Of a DNA stretch of 64,000 nucleotides, positions 18,601 through 26,873 are shown piece after piece. The translations under genes were made by a program, and so were the position numbers. The stretch is from positions 29,124 through 93,123 of the forward strand of contig JBBDRL010000088.1 of the NCBI GenBank assembly GCA_040905505.1, written 5' to 3'. The notes below the pieces were generated by a model. That model was not told the DNA's origin and did no database searches. It saw only the letters and a list, made by a program, of their open reading frames with translations. Within the stretch, counting starts at the first letter, position 1; each line of letters begins with the position of its first letter. This DNA is from WHSP01 sp040905505. Lineage in GTDB: Bacteria > Gemmatimonadota > Gemmatimonadetes > Longimicrobiales > Longimicrobiaceae.

Positions 18601-20566
18601 ATGGGAATGTGTTCGCCGGCACTTCCGAGAGCTCGGCAAGGACATTCAGACGGAGCCGTTCACTGTGGTGGGGATCGGGGATATGAGTGGAGACGTGTTC
18701 GGCAATGGAATGTTGCTGTCGCGACAGATCCGCTTGGTAGCGGCGTTCGATCACCGGCACATCTTCATCGACCCGAACCCCGATCCGGAGATCTCCTACG
18801 TGGAGCGGGAGCGGCTCTTCCGGTTGGGGCGGTCGAGCTGGGAGGATTACGACCGGTCGAAGCTCTCGGCGGGGGCGATGATCGTGCCGCGCGCCTCGAA
18901 GGAAGTGACGCTGACGGTTGAGGCGCGCGAAGCGCTGAGCCTGGAGCAAGCGGATTCCCGGCTGGACGGTGAGGCTCTGGTGCGGGCGGTCCTGAAGGCG
19001 CCGGTGGAGCTGCTCTGGAACGGAGGAATCGGAACGTACGTCAAGGCGGCGGATGAGACCTCGGCGGACATTGGCGACCCGGCTAGCGACCCGGTGCGGA
19101 TCAATGCCGAGGACGTGCGGTGCCGGGTGGTGGGGGAGGGCGGGAACCTCGGTCTGACTCAGCGAGGGCGGATCACGTATGCGCTTCGCGGGGGGCGGAT
19201 CAACACGGACGCGCTCGACAATTCAGCCGGCGTCGACATGTCCGATCACGAGGTGAACCTGAAGATTCTGCTGGCGCCGCTGGTAAAGGCAGACACGATG
19301 ACGTTCGAGGAGCGTAACCGGCTGCTCGTGGAGATGACGGACCAGGTCTCGGCGCTCGTGCTCCGGAACAACGAGACGCAATCCCTGGCCGTCTCGCTGG
19401 ACGAGGCGCGTAGCGCGGAGGAGCTGGCGGATTTCGCCGCGCTCATCACCGCCTTCGAGCGCGACCGGCTGCTCGAGCGTTCGTCGGAAGGGATCCCGAG
19501 CAGCGATGAGATACAGGAGCGGTCGCGCGACGGGATCGGACTCTCACGGCCGACGCTCTGTGTGCTGCTCGCCTATTCCAAGCTGCACGCCCACTCGCAC
19601 CTGCTCGGCTCCGCCGTGCCCGACGATTCGGCCGCCGAGCAGTACCTGATCGACTATTTCCCGCCCGCCGCCGTGGAGGCGGCCGGCACCGGCGGCCTTC
19701 GGGAGCACAGGCTGCGGCGGGAGATCGTGGTGACCCAGCTCGTCAACGATCTGGTGGATCTGATGGGCGCGTCGTTCCTGCATCGCGTGGCGCGAGATAC
19801 GGCGCGCCCGCCCGAGGCCGTAGTGGCCGCCTGGTACGTGGCGAGCCGGATCTCCGGCGCCGCGGAGATCCGCGCCGATCTGCTACGTATGGAGTCTACC
19901 CATCCGGCCCGCACGGTGTACCGCTGGGTTTTCGGGTTGGCGAGGGTACTCGAGCGGACGACGCGATGGACCTTGTCGAACGTAGAGCCGAATGCCCCGA
20001 TGCGAACGGTGATCGAGGATCTCCACGGGGGGCTCGGCCGATTACGGAGCGATTTCGCCCGCGTCGTCACGGGCGAGGACCGGGTCCTGTTCGAGGCGCG
20101 ACTCCAGGAGCTCGAGGACCTGGGGGTCGAGCGACGCTTCGCCGAGCGCCTCATCACCCTTCGCTTCCTCCCGGAGCTGCTGGACATCCTCAGAATCGCG
20201 CGGGAGTCCGAAACCGATCCGCTCGAGACGGCCGAGGCGTACTACCTGATTGCGGAGCAACTCGGTGTGGGCTGGGTGCAGCAGGTCCTTCGCGGGACGC
20301 CGCGGGACGAGCTCTGGGAGAAGCGGCTGACCCAGGCGATCATCGCCGATCTGCAGCGGGCCCACCGCACGATCGCTCGGCGCCTGCTGGAACACCGGCC
20401 CGCCGACGTGCCGATCGCCAAGCGCCTGACGGCCTTCGAAGCGGAGCGCACGCGGGAATCCAACCACTACCGGGAGCTGCTCGACGAGCTCCAGGCGGCA
20501 GATGAGCCGCCGCTCGCCGGCTGTGCAGTGGCCGTGAGGGGACTGCTCGATCTCGCGGAGCGGTGA
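15665..20566 (+). CDS. gdhB: NAD-specific glutamate dehydrogenase, large (180 kDa) type
   Basis: This 1633-residue enzyme oxidatively deaminates glutamate to 2-oxoglutarate with NAD. Its length and the long N-terminal regulatory region (about residues 1-700, ACT-like segments) fit the Bac_GDH family (L-GDH 180). The catalytic core lies around residues 780-1250, with MEGVHLRGASVSRGGLRWSDR, VIVPGGSKGGFV (the substrate-binding Lys loop), VGIGDMSGDVFGNGM and WNGGIGTYVKA. A helical C-terminal domain follows. It starts 25 bases after the exporter genes with a CAGGAAA ribosome site. The frame is intact. Confidence 0.95.
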   Translation: MSTTSGKMDPVPTDVRHGLVDDLCTLLADSEEGDATLLCGFAREFFAKVPPQLVGERSVADLAALTRGAFEFLRNARDDRANVQIVNPEEEGWTGPVTVIRAEVGDRPFIVDTIREFLSAESLPIHHYIYRVIGIERDADGRLTEVGEPSQARPRSFIHCEIPVIGEVDRREEIRGEVERRLTDVIAATDDFGTMLDALEQTVQLVRGYAEDLPDRSAEFDEIVDFLGWLSDGNFVFLGYRSYKIAGGDGDRTITVEAGSGLGILREEEQSRWADGVPLKDVPEQLRRRVLEGPVLITSKTNAESTVHRRARMDYVGVKKLSASGEVVGEHRFLGLFTSKAYSEHADSIPILRRKLEGILRESGAAPGSHDFKEIITIFNSMPKEDLFQASIEELGREVQTVLSLLFSDEVQVSLRPDPLGRGVSVMVILPRGRFSGEVRHRIQDVLTRRFQGSILNYHLAMSAGDQARLHFYVSSSVDFDASKAAEELTVEVRRIIRSWDDRLLDELTQRMGDARAAQAQTLVALYGPAFHDEYRAATLPEIAVQDLQEFERLRAEGGKVAITLREPRGRGRAEAFRGVTVLKLYLVEERLVLSDFMPILDHAGVRVLEVTPFSITGEGLPDLMIYSFAVQDPGGERIPQDLSALLAEALLAVRRGDTPNDPFTALVLLAGLRWREVDVIRTYGNYAFQTGLVPTRYATARALARHPELARLLVEYFRARFDSEGLAGGSPEMLDRGLSALRGAIGGALDTVTTLADDRAIRRVVSLIEATVRTNYFKHGGADPNVRSGGVPYISIKIRSADVEELQRSRLLFEIFVYSSRMEGVHLRGASVSRGGLRWSDRPDDFRTEVLGLVQTQIVKNAVIVPGGSKGGFVTKRILDEREEMAEEAAEQYRTLIRGMLDLTDNLTDGEIVPPAGVVRYDPDDPYLVVAADKGTAHLSDVANAVAAEYDFWLADAFASGGSYGYDHKREGITARGAWECVRRHFRELGKDIQTEPFTVVGIGDMSGDVFGNGMLLSRQIRLVAAFDHRHIFIDPNPDPEISYVERERLFRLGRSSWEDYDRSKLSAGAMIVPRASKEVTLTVEAREALSLEQADSRLDGEALVRAVLKAPVELLWNGGIGTYVKAADETSADIGDPASDPVRINAEDVRCRVVGEGGNLGLTQRGRITYALRGGRINTDALDNSAGVDMSDHEVNLKILLAPLVKADTMTFEERNRLLVEMTDQVSALVLRNNETQSLAVSLDEARSAEELADFAALITAFERDRLLERSSEGIPSSDEIQERSRDGIGLSRPTLCVLLAYSKLHAHSHLLGSAVPDDSAAEQYLIDYFPPAAVEAAGTGGLREHRLRREIVVTQLVNDLVDLMGASFLHRVARDTARPPEAVVAAWYVASRISGAAEIRADLLRMESTHPARTVYRWVFGLARVLERTTRWTLSNVEPNAPMRTVIEDLHGGLGRLRSDFARVVTGEDRVLFEARLQELEDLGVERRFAERLITLRFLPELLDILRIARESETDPLETAEAYYLIAEQLGVGWVQQVLRGTPRDELWEKRLTQAIIADLQRAHRTIARRLLEHRPADVPIAKRLTAFEAERTRESNHYRELLDELQAADEPPLAGCAVAVRGLLDLAER

Positions 20567-20618
20567 GGAAGGTGGGGGTGGCGAACAGATGGTCATCACC
20601 GCTTCATCGGTTAGATGG

Positions 20619-20673
20619 TCATCCCTGCGAATGCGGGGATCCAGTTCGATTTCAGCCATCCGCGCGGGGTCGC
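20619..20673 (+). repeat. 55-base direct repeat, left copy
   Basis: These 55 bases, starting TCATCCCTGCGAATGCGGGG, recur exactly at 20774-20828. The left copy ends at the last base before the N run. The unit opens with an imperfect inverted repeat (ATCCCTGC/GCGGGGAT) of REP character. Confidence 0.85.
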
Positions 20674-20773
20674 NNNNNNNNNNNNNNNNNNNNNNNNNNN
20701 NNNNNNNNNNNNNNNNNNNNNNNNNNNNNNNNNNNNNNNNNNNNNNNNNNNNNNNNNNNNNNNNNNNNNNNNN
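20674..20773. other. Assembly gap (100 N)
   Basis: Exactly 100 N, a conventional placeholder for a gap of unknown size, lies between two identical 55-base sequences. The true content is probably more copies of the repeat. Confidence 0.95.
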
Positions 20774-20828
20774 TCATCCCTGCGAATGCGGGGATCCAGT
20801 TCGATTTCAGCCATCCGCGCGGGGTCGC
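20774..20828 (+). repeat. 55-base direct repeat, right copy
   Basis: Identical to 20619-20673 and starting at the first base after the gap. It continues into the REP-like inverted repeat and tandem units. Confidence 0.85.
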
Positions 20829-20839
20829 CCTGCTACTGG

Positions 20840-20998
20840 ATTCCCGCTGGCGCGGGAATGACGTGGCGGGGCCGGAATGACGTGGTGGGGTGGGAGTGAC
20901 GCAGCAGGGCGGGAATGACGTGGCGGGCGGGCATGACGTGGTGGGGCGGGAATGACGCAGCAGGGCGGGCATGACGTGTTAACGTGGGAGTGATGCGC
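20840..20998. repeat. Imperfect 18-19 base tandem repeats with a 38-base higher-order unit
   Basis: About eight units of the form GCRGGGCGGGAATGACGTG follow the REP-like inverted repeat. A 38-base double unit at 20885-20922 recurs at 20941-20978 with only three differences. There are no unique spacers, so it is not a CRISPR array. Confidence 0.7.
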
Positions 20999-21046
20999 CG
21001 GAGGCGATGACGGCTGGGATCCACCAGGTGAAGGAAGGAAATACCA

Positions 21047-22435
21047 TTGGCGATTGAGAGCAGAAACCCGGCAACCGGAGATCTGATCGAGGCGTACGAG
21101 GCGCTCTCGTCGGGCGAGCTGGATGAGAAGCTCGGGCGGGCGGCGTCCGCCTACGCGACGCATTCGAGCACCCGAATGGCGGCGCGTTCGGAGCTTCTCG
21201 TCCGGGCGGCGGGGATCCTCGAGGCAGAGAAGCGGGATCTGGGCCGGCTGATGACGGAGGAGATGGGCAAGCCGATCACGGCGGCGATCGCGGAGGCGGA
21301 AAAGTGCGCCTGGGTGTGCCGCTATTACGCCGAGAGCGCCCCGCGCTTCCTGGCGGACGAGGAGGTCGAGACAACCGCACGCCGCAGCTTCGTGCGGTAC
21401 CGACCACTGGGTCCCGTGCTCGCGGTGATGCCCTGGAATTTCCCGTTCTGGCAGGTCTTCCGATTCGCGGCCCCGGCGCTGATGGCGGGGAACGTAGGGC
21501 TATTGAAGCACGCCTCGAACGTCCCCCGCTGCGCGCTGGCGATCGAGGATATCTTCAGGCGTGCCGGTGGTGCGGAAGGTGTGTTTCAGACCCTGCTCAT
21601 CGAATCCAACCGAGTGGCCGACGTGATCGACGACCCGCGTGTCCGGGCCGTTACCCTCACCGGCAGCACGGGGGCGGGCGCTGCGGTCGCGGGGCGTGCG
21701 GGCAAGCGGATCAAGAAGACGGTGCTCGAGCTTGGCGGAAGCGATCCCTTCGTGGTGATGCCGAGCGCGGATCTGAGCGCGGCGATCGGAACGGCGGTGA
21801 CCGCGCGAACAATCAATAACGGCCAGTCCTGCATCGCCGCCAAGCGGTTCATCGTCCACGATGCCGTCTACGACCGGTTCGTCGGAGGCTTGGTGGAGGG
21901 CCTGGCTCGCCTGCGAGTGGGCGACCCGCTGGATGAGTCGACCCAGGTCGGGCCGCTCGCTACCCCGGCGATCGTCGCGGAGGTGGAGGATCAGGTGAAC
22001 CGTTCGATCCAGGCCGGCGCACGCCTGCTCACGGGCGGCGTGCGCCTCGAGCGGCCGGGCAACTACTATGCGCCGACTGCGCTGGCCGAGATTCCCGCCG
22101 AGAGCGCGGCCGCGCGTGAGGAGATCTTCGGGCCGGTCGCGTCGATCTTCCGCGTCCACGATGTCGACGAGGCGATCGCGGCGGCGAACGACACCGTCTT
22201 CGGGCTCGGGAGCAGCGTCTGGACGAACGACGACCGCGAGCGTGATCGCCTTATCGAAGAGGTAGAGGCGGGCCAGGTCTTCGTCAACGCGATGGTCTCG
22301 TCGGATCCGCGCCTTCCGTTCGGCGGCGTGAAGGAGTCGGGCTACGGGCGGGAGCTGGGCGTCTGGGGAATCCGGGAGTTCGTCAACGTAAAGACGGTCT
22401 GGATCGGCGGCGAGTCCGCTGCTGCGACCGAGTAG
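21047..22435 (+). CDS. NAD(P)-dependent succinate-semialdehyde-type aldehyde dehydrogenase
   Basis: This 462-residue aldehyde dehydrogenase most resembles succinate-semialdehyde dehydrogenases of the short GabD type. Catalytic features are the PWNFPFWQ oxyanion Asn, the LTGSTGAG Rossmann loop, the general base Glu in VLELGGSDPFVV, and the nucleophile Cys in NNGQSCIAAKRF. EEIFGPVASIF closes the family pattern. The start codon is TTG, with AAGGAAGGA at 21031-21039 as ribosome site. It would feed succinate from GABA or polyamine breakdown into the TCA cycle; the exact aldehyde is inferred. Confidence 0.85.
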   Translation: MAIESRNPATGDLIEAYEALSSGELDEKLGRAASAYATHSSTRMAARSELLVRAAGILEAEKRDLGRLMTEEMGKPITAAIAEAEKCAWVCRYYAESAPRFLADEEVETTARRSFVRYRPLGPVLAVMPWNFPFWQVFRFAAPALMAGNVGLLKHASNVPRCALAIEDIFRRAGGAEGVFQTLLIESNRVADVIDDPRVRAVTLTGSTGAGAAVAGRAGKRIKKTVLELGGSDPFVVMPSADLSAAIGTAVTARTINNGQSCIAAKRFIVHDAVYDRFVGGLVEGLARLRVGDPLDESTQVGPLATPAIVAEVEDQVNRSIQAGARLLTGGVRLERPGNYYAPTALAEIPAESAAAREEIFGPVASIFRVHDVDEAIAAANDTVFGLGSSVWTNDDRERDRLIEEVEAGQVFVNAMVSSDPRLPFGGVKESGYGRELGVWGIREFVNVKTVWIGGESAAATE

Positions 22436-22436
22436 T

Positions 22437-23501
22437 TCAGAAGGTGAGGTAGTTCTCCAGCTCCTCCGCGCGACGGTCGGCGGTGTGGCGCTCCATGATC
22501 AGAGCGCGGAGCGCCTCCCCCATCCGGCGTCGCTCCCCGTCCGGCGTATCACTGATGATGTCGGCGACCTCGTCCGTGGATCGCGGTAGCATGATCTCCC
22601 AGCCCGGCTCGAACAGCTGATCGATGCCGGGCCAATGGTCGGAGATCACCGCCGCCCCAGCCGCTCCGGCCTCGAAGAGGCGCACGGAAGGCGACCACCC
22701 TGCAGCGACCATATCCGCCCGCGTGGCGTTCAGCTGCCAGCGTGCGCTCGAGTAGAAGGCGCGGTGCCGGTCCGGCGGCACGTGTGGGATCCATCGCACG
22801 TTGTCGGGCCACCTGATCGAGTCGGGATACTGCGGTCCGGCGACGATGAAGCTTCGGACCGGCAGGCGAGCGGCGACGTCGAGCAGGAATCTCTCGATCA
22901 CCGGCTGCCGGTCGGGCGCGTAGGTGCCCATGTACGCCAGGTCCGCGACGAACTCGGGATCGGCGTCACCCTCGCGATAGCTGGCCGGATCCACCGAGCA
23001 GTACAGCGGGACGGCGCTCCGTGCGCCGAGCTCGCCCTCGACCACCACCCGCAGGAAATCGCCCCCGCTGAAGGACAGGTAGCGGTCGAAGCGGGGAATC
23101 TGGTCGATCCGCAGGTACTCCGCCCCCCCGTTCCGTAGCGCCGCGACCGTCACCGGCGTATCGATGTCGTAGAAGAGGAGCGGGCGGACCCCGGCTTCGA
23201 CCAGATCGTCGACGATCCGCGGCCCCTCATGGACGTACGATCCGACGATCGTGGCGTCGGCGGCCCGGGCGGCCGCCAGGGCGCTGTGGCGAACAGCCGA
23301 CCATTCGGTGTAGATCGCCAGCTCCGCGAATTCGGGATCGGTCAGATCGCGATTGGGACCCTGGTACCAGGGCGCATCCCACTCGAAGAACGTCACGTCG
23401 TGGCCGCGCGCCGCGAACGCCCGCAGGAGCGAGCGATAGGTCGTCGCGTGCCCGTTGCCCCAACTGGAGGATAGCGAGAGCCCGAAGACGACGAGTCTCA
23501 C
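22437..23501 (-). CDS. CgeB-like glycosyltransferase 1
   Basis: This 354-residue protein resembles the CgeB/spore-maturation family of GT-B glycosyltransferases. It opens with a Rossmann strand (RLVVFGLSLSSSWGNGH), has a middle segment YMGTYAPDRQPVIERFL typical of CgeB, and a C-terminal donor site (SVRLFEAGAAGAAVISDHWPG). GTG 23501 overlaps the stop of the next gene upstream by four bases, so the start is well supported. It is the last gene of the minus-strand carbohydrate operon. Donor and acceptor are unknown. Confidence 0.82.
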   Translation of the reverse strand: MRLVVFGLSLSSSWGNGHATTYRSLLRAFAARGHDVTFFEWDAPWYQGPNRDLTDPEFAELAIYTEWSAVRHSALAAARAADATIVGSYVHEGPRIVDDLVEAGVRPLLFYDIDTPVTVAALRNGGAEYLRIDQIPRFDRYLSFSGGDFLRVVVEGELGARSAVPLYCSVDPASYREGDADPEFVADLAYMGTYAPDRQPVIERFLLDVAARLPVRSFIVAGPQYPDSIRWPDNVRWIPHVPPDRHRAFYSSARWQLNATRADMVAAGWSPSVRLFEAGAAGAAVISDHWPGIDQLFEPGWEIMLPRSTDEVADIISDTPDGERRRMGEALRALIMERHTADRRAEELENYLTF

Positions 23502-24577
23502 GCTACGCTCCGCACGGACTCCCGCAGGATGGCATCGAGTAGAATCGCCCGCTGATCGTACGTATGGTCCCGGAGGGCACGCTCGCGGGCTGCCCGCCCG
23601 ATCGTCCTCGCCCGATCGTCGTCGACGAGGGCGACGAGACGCGCGACGTCCTCGGCGCCTGCGGCCACCAGGATCTCCTCGTCGGGCGTGAAGAACTCCT
23701 CGATTCCGCTCCACGCGTCCGTCACCTGACAGGCGGCGGCACCCGCGGCCTCGAACATCCGGGTCGCAGGTGACCAGCCGTTGCGGACCATCGACTCGCG
23801 GTGGATGTTCAGCACCAGCCGCGCGGAGGCGTTGACCTCGTTGTGCCGGGCCGTAGGGATGTGCCCCAGGTAGGTGACGTTCGACGGCATCTCCTTGTCC
23901 GCCCACCCCTCTCCCCCCAGTGCGAAGCGGCAGTCCGGCCGGAGCGACGCGGCGCGGAAGAAGAATTCATCGACCCGGGCCTCCCGGTCCGGGAGGCGGT
24001 TACCCATGAAGAGTGTCTCGTACTGCGGCTCCCCCCGCGGTTCGACCGGGCGGTGCTCGACGGGATCGAGCGCGTTGTAGATCGGCGTGCACGCCCGCGC
24101 CCCCCATCGCTCGTACTCGTTCACCACCGGGGGCCCGCCGCCATAGCTGAAGATGTGCTCGTAGAGGGGGATGATCCTGCGGAACGGATCGGCCGGGTCG
24201 TTCGCGATCCGGCCGAGCGTGGCGGGCGCGTCGACGTCCAGAAATGCGGTCGCGGCGACCCCACCGCCGGTGGCGACCGCCCGCTCCAGCTCCGCGTCCC
24301 AGATCCCGACCCCGCTGCACTTGATCACCCAGTCGGCACGCTCGAGCGCATCGGCGACCAGTCGCTCGCGCTCCTCCTCCGACGAGAAAACGACGACCTC
24401 GGCGTACTCGGGGTCGGATTCGAGATCCCGATTCTGCTGCCGACCGTAGGCGTCCGGCTCGCAGAACGTGACTTCGTGGCCGAGTCGGTCGAGCGCCCGG
24501 ATCAGACCGCGATAGTAGGTGGCCGCTCCGTTCCAGTACGAGGAGACGAGCGAGGAGCCGAAGAAGATCAGTCGCAT
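23498..24577 (-). CDS. CgeB-like glycosyltransferase 2
   Basis: This 359-residue paralogue of the neighbouring gene has the N-terminal motif LIFFGSSLVSSYWNGAATYY, the middle motif TLFMGNRLPDREARVDEFFF and the donor-site segment ATRMFEAAGAAACQVTDAW. ATG 24577 is taken because the Rossmann strand follows at once. Its stop overlaps the start of the previous entry (GTGA), so the two are coupled and may act in sequence on one acceptor. It lies 16 bases after the GT4 gene. Confidence 0.83.
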   Translation of the reverse strand: MRLIFFGSSLVSSYWNGAATYYRGLIRALDRLGHEVTFCEPDAYGRQQNRDLESDPEYAEVVVFSSEEERERLVADALERADWVIKCSGVGIWDAELERAVATGGGVAATAFLDVDAPATLGRIANDPADPFRRIIPLYEHIFSYGGGPPVVNEYERWGARACTPIYNALDPVEHRPVEPRGEPQYETLFMGNRLPDREARVDEFFFRAASLRPDCRFALGGEGWADKEMPSNVTYLGHIPTARHNEVNASARLVLNIHRESMVRNGWSPATRMFEAAGAAACQVTDAWSGIEEFFTPDEEILVAAGAEDVARLVALVDDDRARTIGRAARERALRDHTYDQRAILLDAILRESVRSVA

Positions 24578-24593
24578 GAGTTCACAGGGTTCG

Positions 24594-25724
24594 TCATCGC
24601 GCCCCGCCGGCCACGGCACGCGCCGGTGCTGGGGTCTCGCCGACTGCACCGTCTGTCGCGACCCTCCTGTAAAGCGCCAGGTACCGTTCGGCGAAGATTC
24701 GGTCCGCGTAGCGGGTCAGGGCGCGCTCCCGCGCGCCGTTCGCCAGGCTCGAAAGGCGATCCGGGTCGCCGGCGAGCCCCTCTATCGCGCTGGCAAGACC
24801 GCGGGCGTCGCCGGGCGAGAAGAACTCGGCACAGCCGTCCCAGAGCTCGCGGAAGGAGCCGATATCACTGAGCACGAGGGCGCAGCCGTGCAGAGCGGCC
24901 TCCAGCGGGGCGAGACCGAACGGCTCGTAGAGCGAAGGCCCCACGTAGATGCTCGCCCGATCCATCCAGCGAGCCACCTCCGTGCGGCTCAACCGGCCGT
25001 GGCAGCTGAGGGCCGTCGGTTCGAAACGAGTGCCGCCCGGGGCCTGAAGCGCGCCGAGAAGGTGTGCGGCAGGGGCGCGATCGCCCAGGAGGTGAACGGC
25101 CTCGTCGTAGACGGCCATGCCCTTCGCCTCGTCCCAGGCACGTCCAACGCTGAGCAGGAAGGGCTCACCCTCCCTGGCCGAATGGGGACTCGTCGCCGGC
25201 CGACAGCCGTTATGGATCACTACATCCGGCGCGCGCCCGAAGTGGCGGCCGACGAGGTCCGCCTGATATCGGCTCGGCGTCAGCACCGTCGTGGCAGCCC
25301 GGAGCCCGGACCTCACCGCCTCGACGTACGGTCGCCACTCCGCCGGGGCCGGAGTCCCGTGCACTTCACCGAACCAGGAGCAGACATCGCTATGTACCGC
25401 CACGATCGTCGGCGCCGGAAACGGCTGAAGGCCCGTATAGCTCATCTGGTTCAGGTGGACGACGTCGGCGTTCCAGCCGCGCGCCAGCCGCGCCAGCCAC
25501 CCCGCTGTGGCGGCCAGGTCGCGCTGCCCGTCTCGCATCCATTCGAGCCCGTGCGCGCGACATTCGATCGCGATCTCCTCGGGTAGGTCGCCGAGCTGAT
25601 CGTCCGATGGGCGGCCGACGACGGCGAGGAGTAGCGCGCGACCGTCCTGCTCGAGGGCGTGCGCCAGAGTAACGGAGTAGTCCCAGACTCCGCCGATGGT
25701 GTCGGTCGTCAGTAACAGGCGCAT
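24594..25724 (-). CDS. GT4 family glycosyltransferase
   Basis: This 376-residue retaining GT-B glycosyltransferase has an N-terminal Gly-rich acceptor loop (TTDTIGGVWDYS) and the GT4 donor-site EX7E motif in YEPFGLAPLEAALHGCALVLSD split over two helices. LLSVGRAWDEAKG is the usual linker strand between domains. It is followed closely by two CgeB-like genes in the same direction. The sugar donor is not evident; a nucleotide sugar from the epimerases in this cluster is likely. Confidence 0.87.
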   Translation of the reverse strand: MRLLLTTDTIGGVWDYSVTLAHALEQDGRALLLAVVGRPSDDQLGDLPEEIAIECRAHGLEWMRDGQRDLAATAGWLARLARGWNADVVHLNQMSYTGLQPFPAPTIVAVHSDVCSWFGEVHGTPAPAEWRPYVEAVRSGLRAATTVLTPSRYQADLVGRHFGRAPDVVIHNGCRPATSPHSAREGEPFLLSVGRAWDEAKGMAVYDEAVHLLGDRAPAAHLLGALQAPGGTRFEPTALSCHGRLSRTEVARWMDRASIYVGPSLYEPFGLAPLEAALHGCALVLSDIGSFRELWDGCAEFFSPGDARGLASAIEGLAGDPDRLSSLANGARERALTRYADRIFAERYLALYRRVATDGAVGETPAPARAVAGGAR

Positions 25725-25802
25725 GAACGTGGGCGCTCGAGAGACATCGGGTGGTCGCCTAGCGGCATCGGGGTAGCGGCCGGTGGCGGCACCATGGGCG
25801 AG

Positions 25803-26873
25803 CTAGCGGCCGTAGATGCGATCGAGGACTTCGGCGACTGTAACGAGCTGCCGGACCGCGGGATCGAACCCCTCCCCGGCCGCGAGGCGCTCTGCCCAGC
25901 CGACGGCAGCGCGCCCGCCCCATGGGTCGGGCGGCGAGACGAGTCGTTCCCGGGAGGTACCATCGAATCGCTCGGCCACGAAATCGTAGAAGGATCCGTC
26001 CATGTTACGCACCGAGGCGGCGCCCTCCGTTCCGTAGAAGGTCGCGGCGATCTCGGCGTCCTGACCTGCGTGAAGGTTCCAGGAGCAGGCCAGCCGCACG
26101 CTGGCGCCGCCGACGATGTCGAGGCGCGCCGTTGCATAGTCCTCCACCTGGTGCGAACCGGCGAGGGGCCGCCCGGCGGCGTAGAGGCGGCTCCCCACGG
26201 CCTCGACTTCCGGAAATCCGAGTGTCCAGAGGGCCATGTCGACGAGGTGTATGCCGAGGTCCATCACGCATCCGCCGCCCGCCTTCGCAGGGTCGTAGAA
26301 CCACGCCTTGTCGGGTCCGTATGCATTGTGGAAGACGAGATCGGCCGTGTAGATGTCGCCGATACGACCGCTCTGGACCAACCGCCGCACCTGATCGAAA
26401 GCCGCCGCCGCGCGGTAGGAGAGGTCGACGCCGAGTAGCCGATCCGCTCGGCGAGCGGACTCGACGACCGTGGCGACCTCGGCGGCCGTTCGTCCGAGCG
26501 GCTTCTGGCAGAAGACGGCAAGGCCGCGGTCGAGTGCGGCCATCGACTGCTCGGCATGCAACCCACTGGGCGTGGCGATCACCACTCCGTCGAGCGGCAG
26601 TTCCAGCAGGGCTTCGAAGGAATCCATCTGCTCGGCTTCCGGGACGGCTTCGCCCGCTGCCCGGCGGATGCCGGCTGACGTATCCGCGATCGCTGAGATC
26701 TTCGCAATGCCGCTGGCGGCCACCGCTTCCATCCGGAGTCGACCGATCCAGCCTACACCCACGAATCCGAGACGGGGTCTCGTGAAGCGCCCGGCGCCGC
26801 GGTCGGCTGCCTCGCGCGGATCCGACGCTTTGGTGAGGGCCGACGCCATCGCAGGTCCGCTGCTGGCGCTCAT
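25803..26873 (-). CDS. Gfo/Idh/MocA family oxidoreductase
   Basis: This 356-residue NAD(P)-dependent sugar oxidoreductase has the Rossmann motif GFVGVGWIGRL, the family EKP motif as CQKPLGRT (Gln replacing Glu, Lys kept) and the C-terminal beta-sheet domain with GGGCVMDLGIHLVDMALW, which carries the catalytic Asp/His pair. Enzymes of this family oxidise or reduce hydroxyls of sugars, inositols or nucleotide sugars. Its ATG overlaps the stop of the alcohol dehydrogenase gene upstream (ATGA). Confidence 0.88.
   Translation of the reverse strand: MSASSGPAMASALTKASDPREAADRGAGRFTRPRLGFVGVGWIGRLRMEAVAASGIAKISAIADTSAGIRRAAGEAVPEAEQMDSFEALLELPLDGVVIATPSGLHAEQSMAALDRGLAVFCQKPLGRTAAEVATVVESARRADRLLGVDLSYRAAAAFDQVRRLVQSGRIGDIYTADLVFHNAYGPDKAWFYDPAKAGGGCVMDLGIHLVDMALWTLGFPEVEAVGSRLYAAGRPLAGSHQVEDYATARLDIVGGASVRLACSWNLHAGQDAEIAATFYGTEGAASVRNMDGSFYDFVAERFDGTSRERLVSPPDPWGGRAAVGWAERLAAGEGFDPAVRQLVTVAEVLDRIYGR

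Larger units (their letters stand above)
20567..21046. other. Gene-free region with REP-like repeats and assembly gap
   Basis: No gene is supported here. It contains a 55-base direct repeat on both sides of a 100-N gap, an inverted repeat ATTCCCGC-tggc-GCGGGAAT (20840-20859) of REP type, and a string of imperfect 18-19 base units ending in ATGACGTG or TGACGCA up to about 21000. Confidence 0.8.

Noticed and set aside
20840..20998. Tandem units resembling a CRISPR array
   Set aside because: Units of 18-19 bases follow each other directly with no unique spacers, and no cas gene is present.
23801..24871. Long plus-strand frame opposite two glycosyltransferase genes
   Set aside because: It is antisense to well-supported genes, Arg/Gly-rich, and has no recognisable domain; such shadow frames are common in high-GC DNA.
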